DNA from: Solidesulfovibrio sp.
GTDB lineage: Bacteria; Desulfobacterota; Desulfovibrionia; Desulfovibrionales; Desulfovibrionaceae
Length of the DNA stretch: 64,000 nt
Assembly: GCF_038562415.1 (NCBI RefSeq)
Contig: NZ_JBCFBA010000002.1
Coordinates: forward strand, 206,232-270,231
Reading direction: 5' to 3'
Under the pieces are notes generated by a model. It had not been told where the DNA came from, made no database searches, and saw nothing but the letters and a program-made list of their open reading frames with translations. The position numbers were made by a program, and so were the translations under genes. Below, piece by piece: positions 17,527 to 27,400 of the stretch. Within the stretch, counting starts at the first letter, position 1. Every line of letters begins with the position of its first letter.

Positions 17527-19167
17527 ATGCCCGATCCGACCGGGCTTGACGACGCGGTGGGCCTGCTGCGGGCCTTGCCCGACCGGGAAGCGTTCCTGCG
17601 AAGCGTGCTTGGCCTGCTGCGCCGCTGGACGGGCTGCCAGGCCGTGGGCGTGCGCCTGGCCCGGGACGGCGATTATCCGTATTTCTCGACTCAGGGTTTT
17701 GCCGCGGATTTCGTCCGGGCCGAGTCGCGCCTGTGCGACGGCGACCCGACCCCGGTCGGGCTGACCGGCCGGACGCCCCTGGCCTGCATGTGCGGCGCGG
17801 TCATCGACGGCCGCCTCGATCAGGCCTGGCCCTTCGCCACGGCCGGGGGCTCGTTTTTCACCGGTTCCACCAGCCGGCTGCTGGCCGGGCCGGGCGAGCT
17901 GCCGTTTACCACCCGCAACCGCTGCAACGCCGCCGGCTACGAGACCGTGGCCCTGGTTCCCCTGCGCGTGGACGGCCGGTGCCTCGGGCTCATCCAGGTC
18001 AACGACCGCCGCCGCGACCGCCTGGGCCGCGAGGGCGTGGCCGCCCTGGAACGGCTGGCCGACGGCGTGGCCCTGGTCCTGTCGCGCCAGGAGGCCGACC
18101 AGGCCCTGGCCGCCGCCGAAGTCCGCTACCGGGCCATGTTCTCCGCCAATATCGCCGTGAAGCTGCTCATCGACCCGGAAACCGGCCGGATCGTCGAGGC
18201 CAATCCGGCGGCCTGCGACTTCTACGGCTATCCACCGGAAATCATGGAAACCCTGTCCATCTGGGACATCAACATCCTGGGGCCGGAAAAGACCCGGGCG
18301 GAAATGCGGGCGGCCCAGGAGGAGGGCCGGCGGTTTTTCCGCTTCACCCACCGCCTGGCCGACGGGAGCCTTCGGGAGGTGGAGGTCTATTCCGGGCCGG
18401 TGGCCTTTCCCGGGCGGACGCTGCTTTTTTCCATCATCCACGATGTCACGGACCGGGTGCGGGCCGAACAGGCCCGGGAACGGGTGGAGCAGATGCTGCG
18501 CCACGACCTGCGTTCGCCGTTGGCGGGCATCGTGGGCCTGTCCGCGCACCTGGTAAGCGACCGCCTGTGCCCCGAGGGCGCGGCCATGGCCGAGGTCATC
18601 CGTGAAACCGCCGAACGCCTCTACACCATGGTCGAGCGCAACCTCGACCTGCTCAAGATCGAGCAGGGGCGCTACGTGCTGGCGCCCGAACCCGTGGAAC
18701 TGGCGCCGCTTTTGCGCCGCCTGGAACGGGAGAAAGCCTCCCTGGCCGGCTCCAGGAAGCTGACCATGCGTTTTCTCGGCCCCGGCCTGGACAGGGCCGG
18801 GGACGGGCCGACGGTGCTCGGCGAGGCCGGGCTTTTGGCCGCCATGTTCGCCAACCTGCTGGCCAACGCCCTGGAGGCCGCGCCCGCCGGCTCCACCGTG
18901 ACCGTGGCCTTGTCCGAAGCCCCGGGCGAAGCCCGTATCGCCCTGCACAACCAGGGTGTCGTACCCGAGGACATCCGGCCCCGGTTCTTCGCCAAATACG
19001 CCACCAGCGGCAAAAAAGGCGGCACGGGCCTGGGCGCGTTCCTGGCCCGAAGCGTGGCCCGCCTGCACGGCGGGGACATCGGCATGGAAACCGGCGAGGG
19101 CCTGGGCACGCGCCTCACCGTGCGCCTGCCCGTGACGTGGGCCTGCGCCCTGGATCAGGCCGACTGA
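17527..19167 (+). CDS. Soluble GAF-PAS histidine kinase
   Basis: A 546-residue cytoplasmic kinase: GAF (about 20-185), PAS (about 199-312), HisKA with His326 in RHDLRSPLAGI, and HATPase ending near 540 (GTGLGAFLARS). The GAF domain belongs to a group with CMCG (C87, C89), the GGSF-x5-TS stretch and RNRCN (C133), so three cysteines could bind a cofactor or respond to redox. The ATG at 17527 follows a gagg site 8 bp away, whereas upstream starts lack one. No receiver gene is adjacent, making it an orphan kinase. Its 3' end overlaps the convergent unknown gene by 13 bp. Confidence 0.88.
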   Translation: MPDPTGLDDAVGLLRALPDREAFLRSVLGLLRRWTGCQAVGVRLARDGDYPYFSTQGFAADFVRAESRLCDGDPTPVGLTGRTPLACMCGAVIDGRLDQAWPFATAGGSFFTGSTSRLLAGPGELPFTTRNRCNAAGYETVALVPLRVDGRCLGLIQVNDRRRDRLGREGVAALERLADGVALVLSRQEADQALAAAEVRYRAMFSANIAVKLLIDPETGRIVEANPAACDFYGYPPEIMETLSIWDINILGPEKTRAEMRAAQEEGRRFFRFTHRLADGSLREVEVYSGPVAFPGRTLLFSIIHDVTDRVRAEQARERVEQMLRHDLRSPLAGIVGLSAHLVSDRLCPEGAAMAEVIRETAERLYTMVERNLDLLKIEQGRYVLAPEPVELAPLLRRLEREKASLAGSRKLTMRFLGPGLDRAGDGPTVLGEAGLLAAMFANLLANALEAAPAGSTVTVALSEAPGEARIALHNQGVVPEDIRPRFFAKYATSGKKGGTGLGAFLARSVARLHGGDIGMETGEGLGTRLTVRLPVTWACALDQAD

Positions 19168-20063
19168 TCGTCGAGGGCGGCGAACAGCGCCGCCGCGTCG
19201 GCCGCGACGCCCATGTCCAGGCAACTGGCCGCCGTGTCCGGGGCCGGCCGTCCCGTGGCCGCGACGATGGCCGCCTCGCAAAGGGCCAGCTCCCGGGCGA
19301 TGTCCGGGGCGTGCAGGTAGGGCAGGCGGGCGCCGGTCATGGCGATGGTCTCGAAATTGCTTTTGGAAAAGGCCAGCTCCTGCTGGCGCGCCCGGCGCAG
19401 TTGGGCGGAAAGCCGGCCGTGGCGGGCGATAAGCGCCGGCAGCGGCGGGGCGCCCGCGGCCAGTCCCCCCAGAAAGGCCACCAGGTAGAGCAGCGTGGCC
19501 ACGGCCTCCGGCGCCTCGGCCGGCAGGCGCGAGGCCACGGCGCGCGCAAGCGACACGCCGCCCGGGCTCCAGGGCGCCGGGCCGGACCGCCGGGCGGCCA
19601 CGCCAAGGCGCAGGGCGGTTTCCTCCCCGAAACGCCGGCGGAAAAGGTCGGCCAGCTCCTCGGGCAGGCCGCGTGTCGGTCCCAGGCGCGCAACGAAGCG
19701 CGCGGCGGCCTCGGCGTCCATGGGCACGGCCAGGCGCGTGCCGTCGGGCAGGATGGCCACGGCCCTGTCCACGGCGGCGGCCAGGCGTTCGGCCAGGGCG
19801 GCGGCGCCGTCCCCGTCCAGGCCGGCTCGGGCCAGGGCCGGCTCCAGGGCGCGGGCCGTGTCCTCGCCCGGAAACAGCAGCAGTTCGGCCAGGCTGGCCC
19901 CTTGGGGGTCGTCGCCGTCGGCCAGCAGCGCCGCCAGCCGGTGGGGCGGCAGCGCGCCGTGGGTGGAACGGATGAAATGGGCCACGGCCGCGTCCTGGGG
20001 CAGGCCCTTGGCCAGATGGGCGGCGACGGCCTCGACGAGGCGTTCGATGGCGGGGTCGTGCAT
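19155..20063 (-). CDS. Conserved-looking hypothetical protein, Ala/Leu-rich
   Basis: I do not recognise this family. It is about 302 residues, mostly helical by composition and rich in Ala, Leu and Arg, without a signal peptide, clear membrane helices or cysteine motifs (one Cys in SCLD and one in ALCEA). A central region contains FFR/LFRRRFGEETALRLG, and a segment GGVSLARAVASRL precedes a mildly hydrophobic stretch LLYLVAFLGGLAAG. The start is uncertain: ATG at 20063 or GTG at 20099. Codon use matches neighbouring genes and the frame is open over the whole length, so a real gene is likely. It converges on the GAF-PAS kinase, overlapping its end by 13 bp, and is divergent from the ATP-grasp operon. 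Confidence 0.6.
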   Translation of the reverse strand: MHDPAIERLVEAVAAHLAKGLPQDAAVAHFIRSTHGALPPHRLAALLADGDDPQGASLAELLLFPGEDTARALEPALARAGLDGDGAAALAERLAAAVDRAVAILPDGTRLAVPMDAEAAARFVARLGPTRGLPEELADLFRRRFGEETALRLGVAARRSGPAPWSPGGVSLARAVASRLPAEAPEAVATLLYLVAFLGGLAAGAPPLPALIARHGRLSAQLRRARQQELAFSKSNFETIAMTGARLPYLHAPDIARELALCEAAIVAATGRPAPDTAASCLDMGVAADAAALFAALDDQSA

Positions 20064-20127
20064 GGCGCCGTGGTAAGCCGGGGACGGGTTTCTGTCCACC
20101 GCCCGTCCGCTGGCGGGCGGTTTGCCG

Positions 20128-20156
20128 TTGACAGGGCGGCGCCGCTTGGTTTACCA
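20128..20156 (+). promoter_or_regulatory. Candidate promoter of the Anbu operon
   Basis: TTGACA (20128-20133) and a weak -10 TTACCA (20151-20156) with 17-bp spacing, 102 bp before the ATP-grasp start. The -35 is perfect, the -10 poor. Confidence 0.4.
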
Positions 20157-20257
20157 AAAAAGTCAATTAGGCCCAGAAGCTACGGTCTCGAACAGGGCGG
20201 TGCCGGGTGATCCGCGCGCCCGCATAGCACGTCCCCTTCGGTCAGCGAGGCAGCGCC

Positions 20258-21712
20258 ATGTCGCAGAAAATGGACTTTTCCGGCTACGACCTCGGCCCCT
20301 TTTACGACGAGATGTTCGAGGCGGACGGCTCGCCTAGGCCCGGCTGCCGGATGCTTTACGAAAAAATCATCTCCCTGCCGCCCGGCGAGATATCGGCCCG
20401 ACAGGCCACCGCCGAACAGGCCCTCTACGACATGGGCATCACCTTCACCGTCTACGGCCACGAGGACGGCACGGAGAAGATCTTCCCCTTCGACATCGTC
20501 CCCCGGGTCATCGCCGCCGCCGAGTGGGACGCCCTCGAGAAGGGGCTGGCCCAGCGCATCGCGGCGCTCAACCTGTTTATCGCCGACGTCTACGGCAAGG
20601 GCCGCATCATGGCCGACGGCGTGGTGCCGCGGGCCGTGGTCGAATCCTCCTCGGGCTATTTCAAGGAATGCCTGGGGCTGTCGCCGCCGCGCGGCGTGTG
20701 GTGCCACATCACCGGCACGGACCTGGTGCGCGACGAGTCCGGCCGGTTCCTGGTGCTGGAGGACAACCTGCGCTGCCCGTCGGGCGTCTCCTACGTCCTG
20801 GCCAACCGGCGCATCCTCAAGCGGGCCTTTCCGCAGGTCTTCGAGGCCATCCACATCCGGCCCGTGGACGACTATCCGCCGCTTCTGCTCGACATGCTCC
20901 ACTCCATCGCCCCGGTCGGCGATTCCCGGCCCACGGCGGCGCTGCTCACGCCCGGGGTCTTCAATGCCGCCTATTTCGAGCACACCTTCCTGGCCCAGCA
21001 GGCCGGCATCGAACTGGTGGAGGGCCGCGACCTGGTCGTGGCCGACGGCTACGTCCACATGCGCACCACCAAGGGCTTAAAGCGCGTGGACGTGCTCTAC
21101 CGCCGGGTGGGCGAGGACTTCCTCGACCCCACGGTCTTCCGGCCCGATTCCATGCTGGGCGTGCCCGGCATCATGGAGGTCTACAAGGCCGGCCGGGTGG
21201 CCATGGCCAACGCCCCGGGCACCGGGGTGGCCGACGACAAGGTGGTCTACGCCTACGTGCCGCGCATGATCCGCTACTACCTCGGCGAGGAGCCGCGCAT
21301 CGACAACGTGGAGACCTACCTGTGCTGGGAGGACAAGGCCCGGCGCCACGTGCTGGACAACCTCGACACCATGGTGGTCAAGGCGGCGGCGGAATCCGGC
21401 GGCTACGGCATGCTGGTCGGCCCGGCGGCCACGCCCGCGCAGCGCGAGGCCTTCGCCGCCAAGATCGAGGCCAACCCCCGCAACTACATCGCCCAGCCCA
21501 CCATCGGCCTCTCTCGCACCCCGGTCATCGTGGACGACCATTTCGAGGGCCGCCACGTGGACCTGCGGCCCTACGTGCTCTACGGCGAGGACATCCGGGT
21601 CATCCCGGGCGGGCTCACGCGGGTGGCGCTCAAAAAGGGTTCGCTGGTGGTCAATTCCTCCCAGGGCGGAGGCAGCAAGGACACCTGGGTGCTGGGCGGC
21701 CCGGTCGCCTGA
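20258..21712 (+). CDS. Circularly permuted ATP-grasp protein of the Anbu operon
   Basis: A 484-residue protein of the DUF404/DUF407 circularly permuted ATP-grasp type. Typical blocks are GVVPRAVVESSSGYFKEC near 127-144, LVLEDNLRCPSGVSYVL near 164-180, and the C-terminal VVKAAAESGGYGMLVGP nucleotide-loop stretch near 375-390 with PYVLYG near 440. The family is predicted to form amide or peptide-like bonds using ATP. It is the first gene of a four-gene operon with alpha-E, Anbu and a transglutaminase, a linkage described by comparative genomics and thought to make and process a peptide tag or small peptide. The substrate is unknown. Confidence 0.92.
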   Translation: MSQKMDFSGYDLGPFYDEMFEADGSPRPGCRMLYEKIISLPPGEISARQATAEQALYDMGITFTVYGHEDGTEKIFPFDIVPRVIAAAEWDALEKGLAQRIAALNLFIADVYGKGRIMADGVVPRAVVESSSGYFKECLGLSPPRGVWCHITGTDLVRDESGRFLVLEDNLRCPSGVSYVLANRRILKRAFPQVFEAIHIRPVDDYPPLLLDMLHSIAPVGDSRPTAALLTPGVFNAAYFEHTFLAQQAGIELVEGRDLVVADGYVHMRTTKGLKRVDVLYRRVGEDFLDPTVFRPDSMLGVPGIMEVYKAGRVAMANAPGTGVADDKVVYAYVPRMIRYYLGEEPRIDNVETYLCWEDKARRHVLDNLDTMVVKAAAESGGYGMLVGPAATPAQREAFAAKIEANPRNYIAQPTIGLSRTPVIVDDHFEGRHVDLRPYVLYGEDIRVIPGGLTRVALKKGSLVVNSSQGGGSKDTWVLGGPVA

Positions 21713-21761
21713 GGGGCTGTCGCCGCAACCGCTTTCGCCGCCAAACCGCAAGGAGCCTGCC

Positions 21762-22736
21762 ATGTTAAGCCGCGTGGCCGACGCCATCTACTGGATGAGC
21801 CGCTATCTGGAGCGGGCCGAGAACATCGCCCGGTTCATCGACGTCAACTGGCACCTGACCCTGGACACGCCCGGGGCCACGACCGAGCAGTGGACGCCGC
21901 TGGTGCGGGCCATGGGCGACTGGGACGCGTTCATCGAAAAGGGCACGCCCCAGGATCGAAGCGGCGTCATCCGCTTCCTGGCCTTCGACGCCGCCTCGTC
22001 CAATTCCATCGTCTCCTGCTTGGCCCACGCCCGGGACAACGCCCGCACCATCCGCGAGATCATCCCCACCGAGATGTGGGAGCAGATCAACACCTTCTAC
22101 CATCTGGCCCGTGACGCCTCGGGCCGCTGCGAGGCCCTGCTGGCCAACCCCTACCAGTTCTGCGACGAGGTCAAGCGCCGGGACCTGACCATAAGCGGCA
22201 TCGCCGGCGACGCCATGTCCCACGACGAGGCCTGGGACTTCTTCCGCCTGGGCAAGCTGCTGGAGCGCGCCGACAAGACCTCGCGCATCCTCGACGTCAA
22301 GTACTTCATCCTCCTGCCCCACCCGACGGACGTCGGCTCCAACCTCGACTACGTGCAGTGGGCGGCGCTTTTAAAGGCCATCAGCGCCCTGGAAGCCTAC
22401 CGCCGCCGCCACGGCCGCATCCAGCCCGACCGCATCGTGGAGTTTCTGCTCCTCGACCACGACTTTCCCCGCTCGGTGCTGTGCGGCCTGACCAAGGCGC
22501 AAGAGTGCCTGCACGCCATCACCGGCACGCGCATGGGCTATTTCAGCAATCCGGCGGAAAAGCGCCTGGGGCACCTGTGCAGCGACCTGGCCTACAGCAG
22601 CGTGGACGAGATCTTCGCCGCCGGGTTGCACGAATTCACGGACAATCTCCAGACCCGGATGAACCAGGTGGACGAGGCCTGCTACGCCACGTTTTTCTCG
22701 GTCTTTCCGGCTATTGACGGCGCCAGTCAACAATGA
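21762..22736 (+). CDS. Alpha-E domain protein (DUF403)
   Basis: A 324-residue all-helical protein of the alpha-E family. It begins MLSRVADAIYWMSRYLERAE, the family signature, and contains the conserved LLEDRADK-like segment LGKLLERADKTSRILDVKYF (about 163-182). The family always occurs with circularly permuted ATP-grasp proteins and probably acts with them, but no reaction is known. aaggag precedes the ATG. The gene follows the ATP-grasp gene by 49 bp and ends 13 bp before anbu. Confidence 0.92.
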   Translation: MLSRVADAIYWMSRYLERAENIARFIDVNWHLTLDTPGATTEQWTPLVRAMGDWDAFIEKGTPQDRSGVIRFLAFDAASSNSIVSCLAHARDNARTIREIIPTEMWEQINTFYHLARDASGRCEALLANPYQFCDEVKRRDLTISGIAGDAMSHDEAWDFFRLGKLLERADKTSRILDVKYFILLPHPTDVGSNLDYVQWAALLKAISALEAYRRRHGRIQPDRIVEFLLLDHDFPRSVLCGLTKAQECLHAITGTRMGYFSNPAEKRLGHLCSDLAYSSVDEIFAAGLHEFTDNLQTRMNQVDEACYATFFSVFPAIDGASQQ

Positions 22737-22749
22737 CAAGGAACAGCCC

Positions 22750-23517
22750 ATGACATTTTGCCTGGGCATCACCGTGGAGGAGGGCCTGGTCGGTATCGCC
22801 GACACGCGCATCACCTCGGGCAACGAGCTGACCAGCGCCCAGAAGGTCACCACCTACCAGAACGGCAACGGCGCGTTTTTCCTCATGACCTCGGGCCTGC
22901 GCTCGGTGCGCGACAAGACGTTGACCTATTTCGACGAGGTCCTGGAAACCTGCCCCTCGCCCTTCGACAAGCTCTACAAGGCCGTCAACGCCTTCACCGC
23001 CGAACTGCGCCGGGTGAGCGCCGAGGACAAGCCGTTCCTGGCCGATTCGGGCCTGCATTTCAATCTGCACGCCCTCATCGGCGGCCAGCTCGCCGCCGAC
23101 GCGTCCCACAAACTCTACCTCGTCTACCCCGAGGGCAACTGGGTGGAGATCAGCCGGGGCACGCCCTACCACATCATCGGCGAGGGGGGCTACGGCAAGC
23201 CGGTGCTCGACCGCACCCTCAAGTTCTCCGATTCGTTGCGCATGGCGCTCAAGGTCGGCTGCCTGGCCTTCGACTCCACCCGCATCAGCGCCTCGGACGT
23301 GGATTTCCCCATCGACGTGGTCCTGTACCGCAAGGGCGGCCAGGAACTGGCCCAACACCGCTACGAGAAGCAGGACCTGGCCGACATCTCGGCCTGGTGG
23401 CAGGAGCACCTGCGCGGCCTGGTCCACGACCTGCCCTCGGAGTGGATCGACAACGTCGCCTCCAAACTGACCAAGGTGTGCGCGCCTCCCGGCTGCTGGT
23501 CCCATCCCGCGAAATAA
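22750..23517 (+). CDS. Anbu proteasome-like peptidase
   Basis: A 255-residue Ntn-hydrolase related to proteasome beta subunits and HslV. After Met comes Thr2 in MTFCLGITVEEGLVGIADTR, the expected nucleophile once Met is removed; the Asp of ADTR (about residue 18) and the Lys of SAQKVTTY (about 33) complete the usual Thr/Asp/Lys set. Family members form open helical or ring-like assemblies in the cytoplasm. The ATG at 22750 is chosen because it places Thr directly after Met; an upstream ATG at 22714 would bury the nucleophile and lies inside alpha-E. Located in the standard Anbu operon. Confidence 0.93.
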   Translation: MTFCLGITVEEGLVGIADTRITSGNELTSAQKVTTYQNGNGAFFLMTSGLRSVRDKTLTYFDEVLETCPSPFDKLYKAVNAFTAELRRVSAEDKPFLADSGLHFNLHALIGGQLAADASHKLYLVYPEGNWVEISRGTPYHIIGEGGYGKPVLDRTLKFSDSLRMALKVGCLAFDSTRISASDVDFPIDVVLYRKGGQELAQHRYEKQDLADISAWWQEHLRGLVHDLPSEWIDNVASKLTKVCAPPGCWSHPAK

Positions 23518-23520
23518 TCC

Positions 23521-24375
23521 GTGCGCTGCCAGCTTTCGCACCACACGCGGTACGACTTCGGCCGGCCCGTGTTTCTCGAGCCGCACCTGGTGCGCCTGTT
23601 GCCGCGTGGCGACGCCGGCCAGCGCCTGCTGGAACTGGCGGTGGACATCGACCCGGCCCCGGCCGGGCGGGCCGCCTGCCTGGACTTTTTCGGCAACACC
23701 GTGCTTTCCGCCTGGTTTTCGAGCCTGACCGACCATCTCGACGTCCGCGTGACGGCCACGGTGGAAACCCTGCGGGCCAACCCGTTCGAGTACCTCATCG
23801 ATACCGGCCAGTGCCGCCTGCCCGTGCCCCTTTCGCCGGCCGAGGCCCTGGCGGCCGCGCCGTGCCTGGCCCCGGTGGGGCTGCCCCACGGCCGGGCCGC
23901 CGCCCTGGCCGAGGCGCTGCGCCGCGACGGCGCCGATACGCCCCAGGGCTTCGCCCTGACCCTGCTCGGCTGGCTGGCCGAGCATGTGGCGACGGTCGGC
24001 CGCGAGGAGGCTGGGCTGCTTTCGCCCGACGCGCTGCTGGCCGCCGGGGAGGGCGCCTGTCGCGACCTGGCCGTGTGCTACCTGGCCGCCTGCCGTCATG
24101 TGGGCCTGCCGGCCCGGTTCGTCAGCGGCTACCACGAGGGCGATCCCGGGCGCGAGGACCGCGACCTGCATGCCTGGGCCGAAGTCTGGTTGCCGGGCGG
24201 CGGCTGGCGCGGCTTCGACCCGTCCCTCGGGCTGGCCGTGGCCGACCGGCACGTGGCCGTGGCCGCCGCCGGCGACCCGGCCGACGCCGCCCCGGTCGCC
24301 GGCACCTTCCGCGGCGAGGCGCCCGCGCCGCGGCTTTCCCACGCCATTCGCCTGACCATGGCTCCCCACGGTTGA
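23521..24375 (+). CDS. Transglutaminase-like cysteine protease of the Anbu operon
   Basis: A 284-residue protein starting at GTG 3 bp after anbu. The N-terminal part (RCQLSHHTRYDFGRPV) is the small beta domain common to bacterial transglutaminase-like proteins. The catalytic core follows: Cys180 in GEGACRDLA, His217 in DLHAWAEVW, and Asp233 in WRGFDPS, a complete Cys-His-Asp triad. Predicted to cleave or transfer peptide bonds as part of the ATP-grasp/alpha-E/Anbu pathway. No signal peptide, so cytoplasmic. A run of eight T follows the stop (24382-24389) but I see no clear stem. Confidence 0.92.
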   Translation: MRCQLSHHTRYDFGRPVFLEPHLVRLLPRGDAGQRLLELAVDIDPAPAGRAACLDFFGNTVLSAWFSSLTDHLDVRVTATVETLRANPFEYLIDTGQCRLPVPLSPAEALAAAPCLAPVGLPHGRAAALAEALRRDGADTPQGFALTLLGWLAEHVATVGREEAGLLSPDALLAAGEGACRDLAVCYLAACRHVGLPARFVSGYHEGDPGREDRDLHAWAEVWLPGGGWRGFDPSLGLAVADRHVAVAAAGDPADAAPVAGTFRGEAPAPRLSHAIRLTMAPHG

Positions 24376-24444
24376 CCCGGTTTTTTTTGTTGGGGAACGG
24401 TCCGTCTTGGTCTACATCTTTTTCCCATGATGTGCGGTGATGCG

Positions 24445-27400
24445 ATGAACCGTGACCGACGTTCCGCCCTTTTCCCGCGCGGGTGGGCCTTGCTTTTCGT
24501 CCTGGCCCTGTGCGGCCTGGCGCTGGCCGGAGGCGTGGCCCGGGCCCAGCCCCTGGAGCTTTCGGCCGAGGAAAAGGCCTTCATCGAGGCCCATCCCGTC
24601 ATCCGCTACAGCGACACGGACTGGCGGCCCCTGTCCATTTTCGACGACGGCCGCATGACCGGCCTTTTCCACGACTACTACGCGCTCATTTCCCACAAGA
24701 CCGGCCTGGCCTTCCAGTTCGAGACCGTGGGCGACGGCCACGATTTCCAGTTTGTCCTCGACGCCTTGCGCGAAAAGCGCATCGACATGATCGACGGCAC
24801 GGGCAGGACGCCGGACCGGGCCACATACGCCCTGTTCGTGGGGCCGTACCTGCGCTTCCCCCTGGCCATCGTCTCCCGCGACGAGGCCACGGCCTATTCC
24901 CTGGCCACCCTGGCCGGCAAGAAGGTCGCCGCCGGCCGGGGCGGCACGGCCTACGAATACATCCGGGCAAATGGCCGCGACATCGAACTGGTGCCGGCCA
25001 GGGACGCCGCCGAGGCCCTGACCCTGGTGGCGCTCGGCCAGGCCGACGCCGCCGTGGAGAACCTGGCCGTGGCCGCCTACGCCATCCGGGCCTCGGGACT
25101 GACCAACGTCAAGATTTCCGGCCAGCTCGACTACACCTTCGACATCTACACCCTGGTGCGCGACGACTGGCCCCAGCTCGCCTCCATTCTGGCCAAGGCG
25201 CAAGCCCTGGTCACCGAGGCCGAGAGGGCGGCGCTGGTGGCCAAATGGCTGCCCGTCTACAAGGACGGGGCCGTCAATCCCGAGGCCGTCCCGGCCGGGG
25301 ACAAGGGCCTTGCCGCCGGGCCGGCCGTGGCCCTGACCGAACGGGAGCGCGAGTACCTGGCCGGGAAAAAAGCCCTGGCCTACTGTGTCGACCCCGACTG
25401 GGCGCCGGTGGAGCGCATCGACGAAAACGGCCGCTACGTGGGCATCGGTTCGGATTTCTTGAAAATCATCGGCGAGCGCCTGGGCGTGCCCATGGTGCTC
25501 GTGCCCACGGCCTCCTGGAGCCAGTCCCTGGAGGCCGTGAAAAAACGGCGCTGCGACTTTTTGCCCGTGGCCGGCGATACCAAGGACCGGCGGCGGTTTT
25601 TGCGCTTCACCTCGCCCTACCTGCGTTTTCCCATGGTGGTGGCCACCCTGTCGAAGGCCCCCTACATCGAGGACCCCCAGAGCCTGGCCGGCAAGGACGT
25701 GGGCGTGGTCAACGGCTACGCCAGCCTGGACATCCTGCGGGCCAAGTACCCGGGGCTTAAGCTCAAGGAAGTGCCGAGCGTCGACGAGGGCCTCAAGCTC
25801 GTGGCCGACGGCCGCCTCTACGGCTACATCGACACCGTGCCGGCCATCAGCCAGGCCCTGGCCAGGGGGCATTTCACCGACCTGAAGATCGCCGGCCGCC
25901 TGGACGCCCACCTGGACCTGTCCATGGCCAGCCGCGACGACGAACCCGAACTGGCCTCGCTGTTCCAGAAGGCCGTCAACACCCTGACCAAGGAGGAGTC
26001 CGATGCCATCCTCAAGAAATGGCTGGCCGTCACCTTCGAGCAGGGTTTCGACTACGCCCTGGCCTGGAAGACCGCCGGCGGCGCGGCCGTCGTGCTGCTC
26101 GTCGTGGTCTGGTGGAACCGCAAGCTTTCGCGCTTGAACCGCGCCCTGCGCCAGGCCAACGAGGCCCGCGACGCCGCCTCCCGCCGCGTGGCGGCGCTGC
26201 TCGACAACGCCGGCCAGGGCTTTTTGTCCGTGGACCGCGACGGCACCGTCGATCCCCTCTACAGCGCCGAGTGCCGCAACCTCTTCGGCGACGACATCGC
26301 CGGGCGCGATGTGTCGCTGTTGCTCTATCCCGACGATGCCGCCGGCCGTGCCGCCATGGCCGTCAACATCCGCCGGGTGGTGGACGAACCCGACGACTAC
26401 CGCCGCGACCTGTACAAGTCGCTGATGCCCGCCCAGATCGTGCGCGGCGGGGCCTCGTTGCGCCTGGCCTACCGGTCCTTGTCCGAGGATCGGCTCATGT
26501 TCGTGATCACCGACGTCACGGGTGAGGTGCGCCTCAAGGACGCCGTGGCCCGGGAACGCAACCGGCTGGCCTGCGTGGTGGCGGCCGTGCGCGAGCAGCG
26601 CGATTTCTTCGACGTCCTGGACGCCTTCGCCGCCTTCCGCCGGGACGGCGCCGCCAAGGCCGCCGCCGCCCCCGACGACCGTGTCGCCCTGGATGAGACC
26701 TACCGGACGGTCCATACCCTCAAGGGGCTTTTCCTCCAGCTCGAGTGCGCCAGCGTGGCCCGGGCCCTGGACGCCCTGGAGGATCGCCTGTCGCGCCTGC
26801 GCCAGGGGGCGGGCCCGGTGCGCGAGGACGTGGTGGCGCTTCTGGAGGAAAAGGACCTGGACGACGCCCTGGGCCTGGACCTGGACGTGGTGCGCGAAGC
26901 CCTGGGCGAGGCGTTTTTCACCCGGCGGGGCGAGGTCTGCCTGGACGGGAACCTGGCCGACGCGCTGTCCGGCCTGGCGGCGCGGCTGCTTGGCCGCCGT
27001 GCCGCCCTGGGCTTCGGGGAGGCCGACGTCCGGTTGCTTCTGGCCGCCCGGTCCCTGCGCTTCGTGGACCTGCGCAAGCTGCTGTCCGCCTATCCCCGCA
27101 CGGCTTTGCGCCTGGCCGAGGCGCAGGGCAAGCGGCTGGCCCCCTTCGGGGTGGAGGGCGACGCCGTCCCGGTCGATCCCGCCCGCCACGCCGCCCTGGC
27201 CAAGAGCCTGATCCACGCCGTGCGAAACGCCGTGGACCACGGCCTGGAGCCGCCGGAGGAACGGGAACGCGCCGGCAAGGACGAGGCCGGCCGCCTGACG
27301 CTTCGGGTCGAGGCCCTGTCCGGCGCGGTCCGCCTGGTGGTTGCCGACGACGGCCGGGGCGTGGATGTGGGCGTGGTGCGCAACCGGGCCTTCGAACTGG

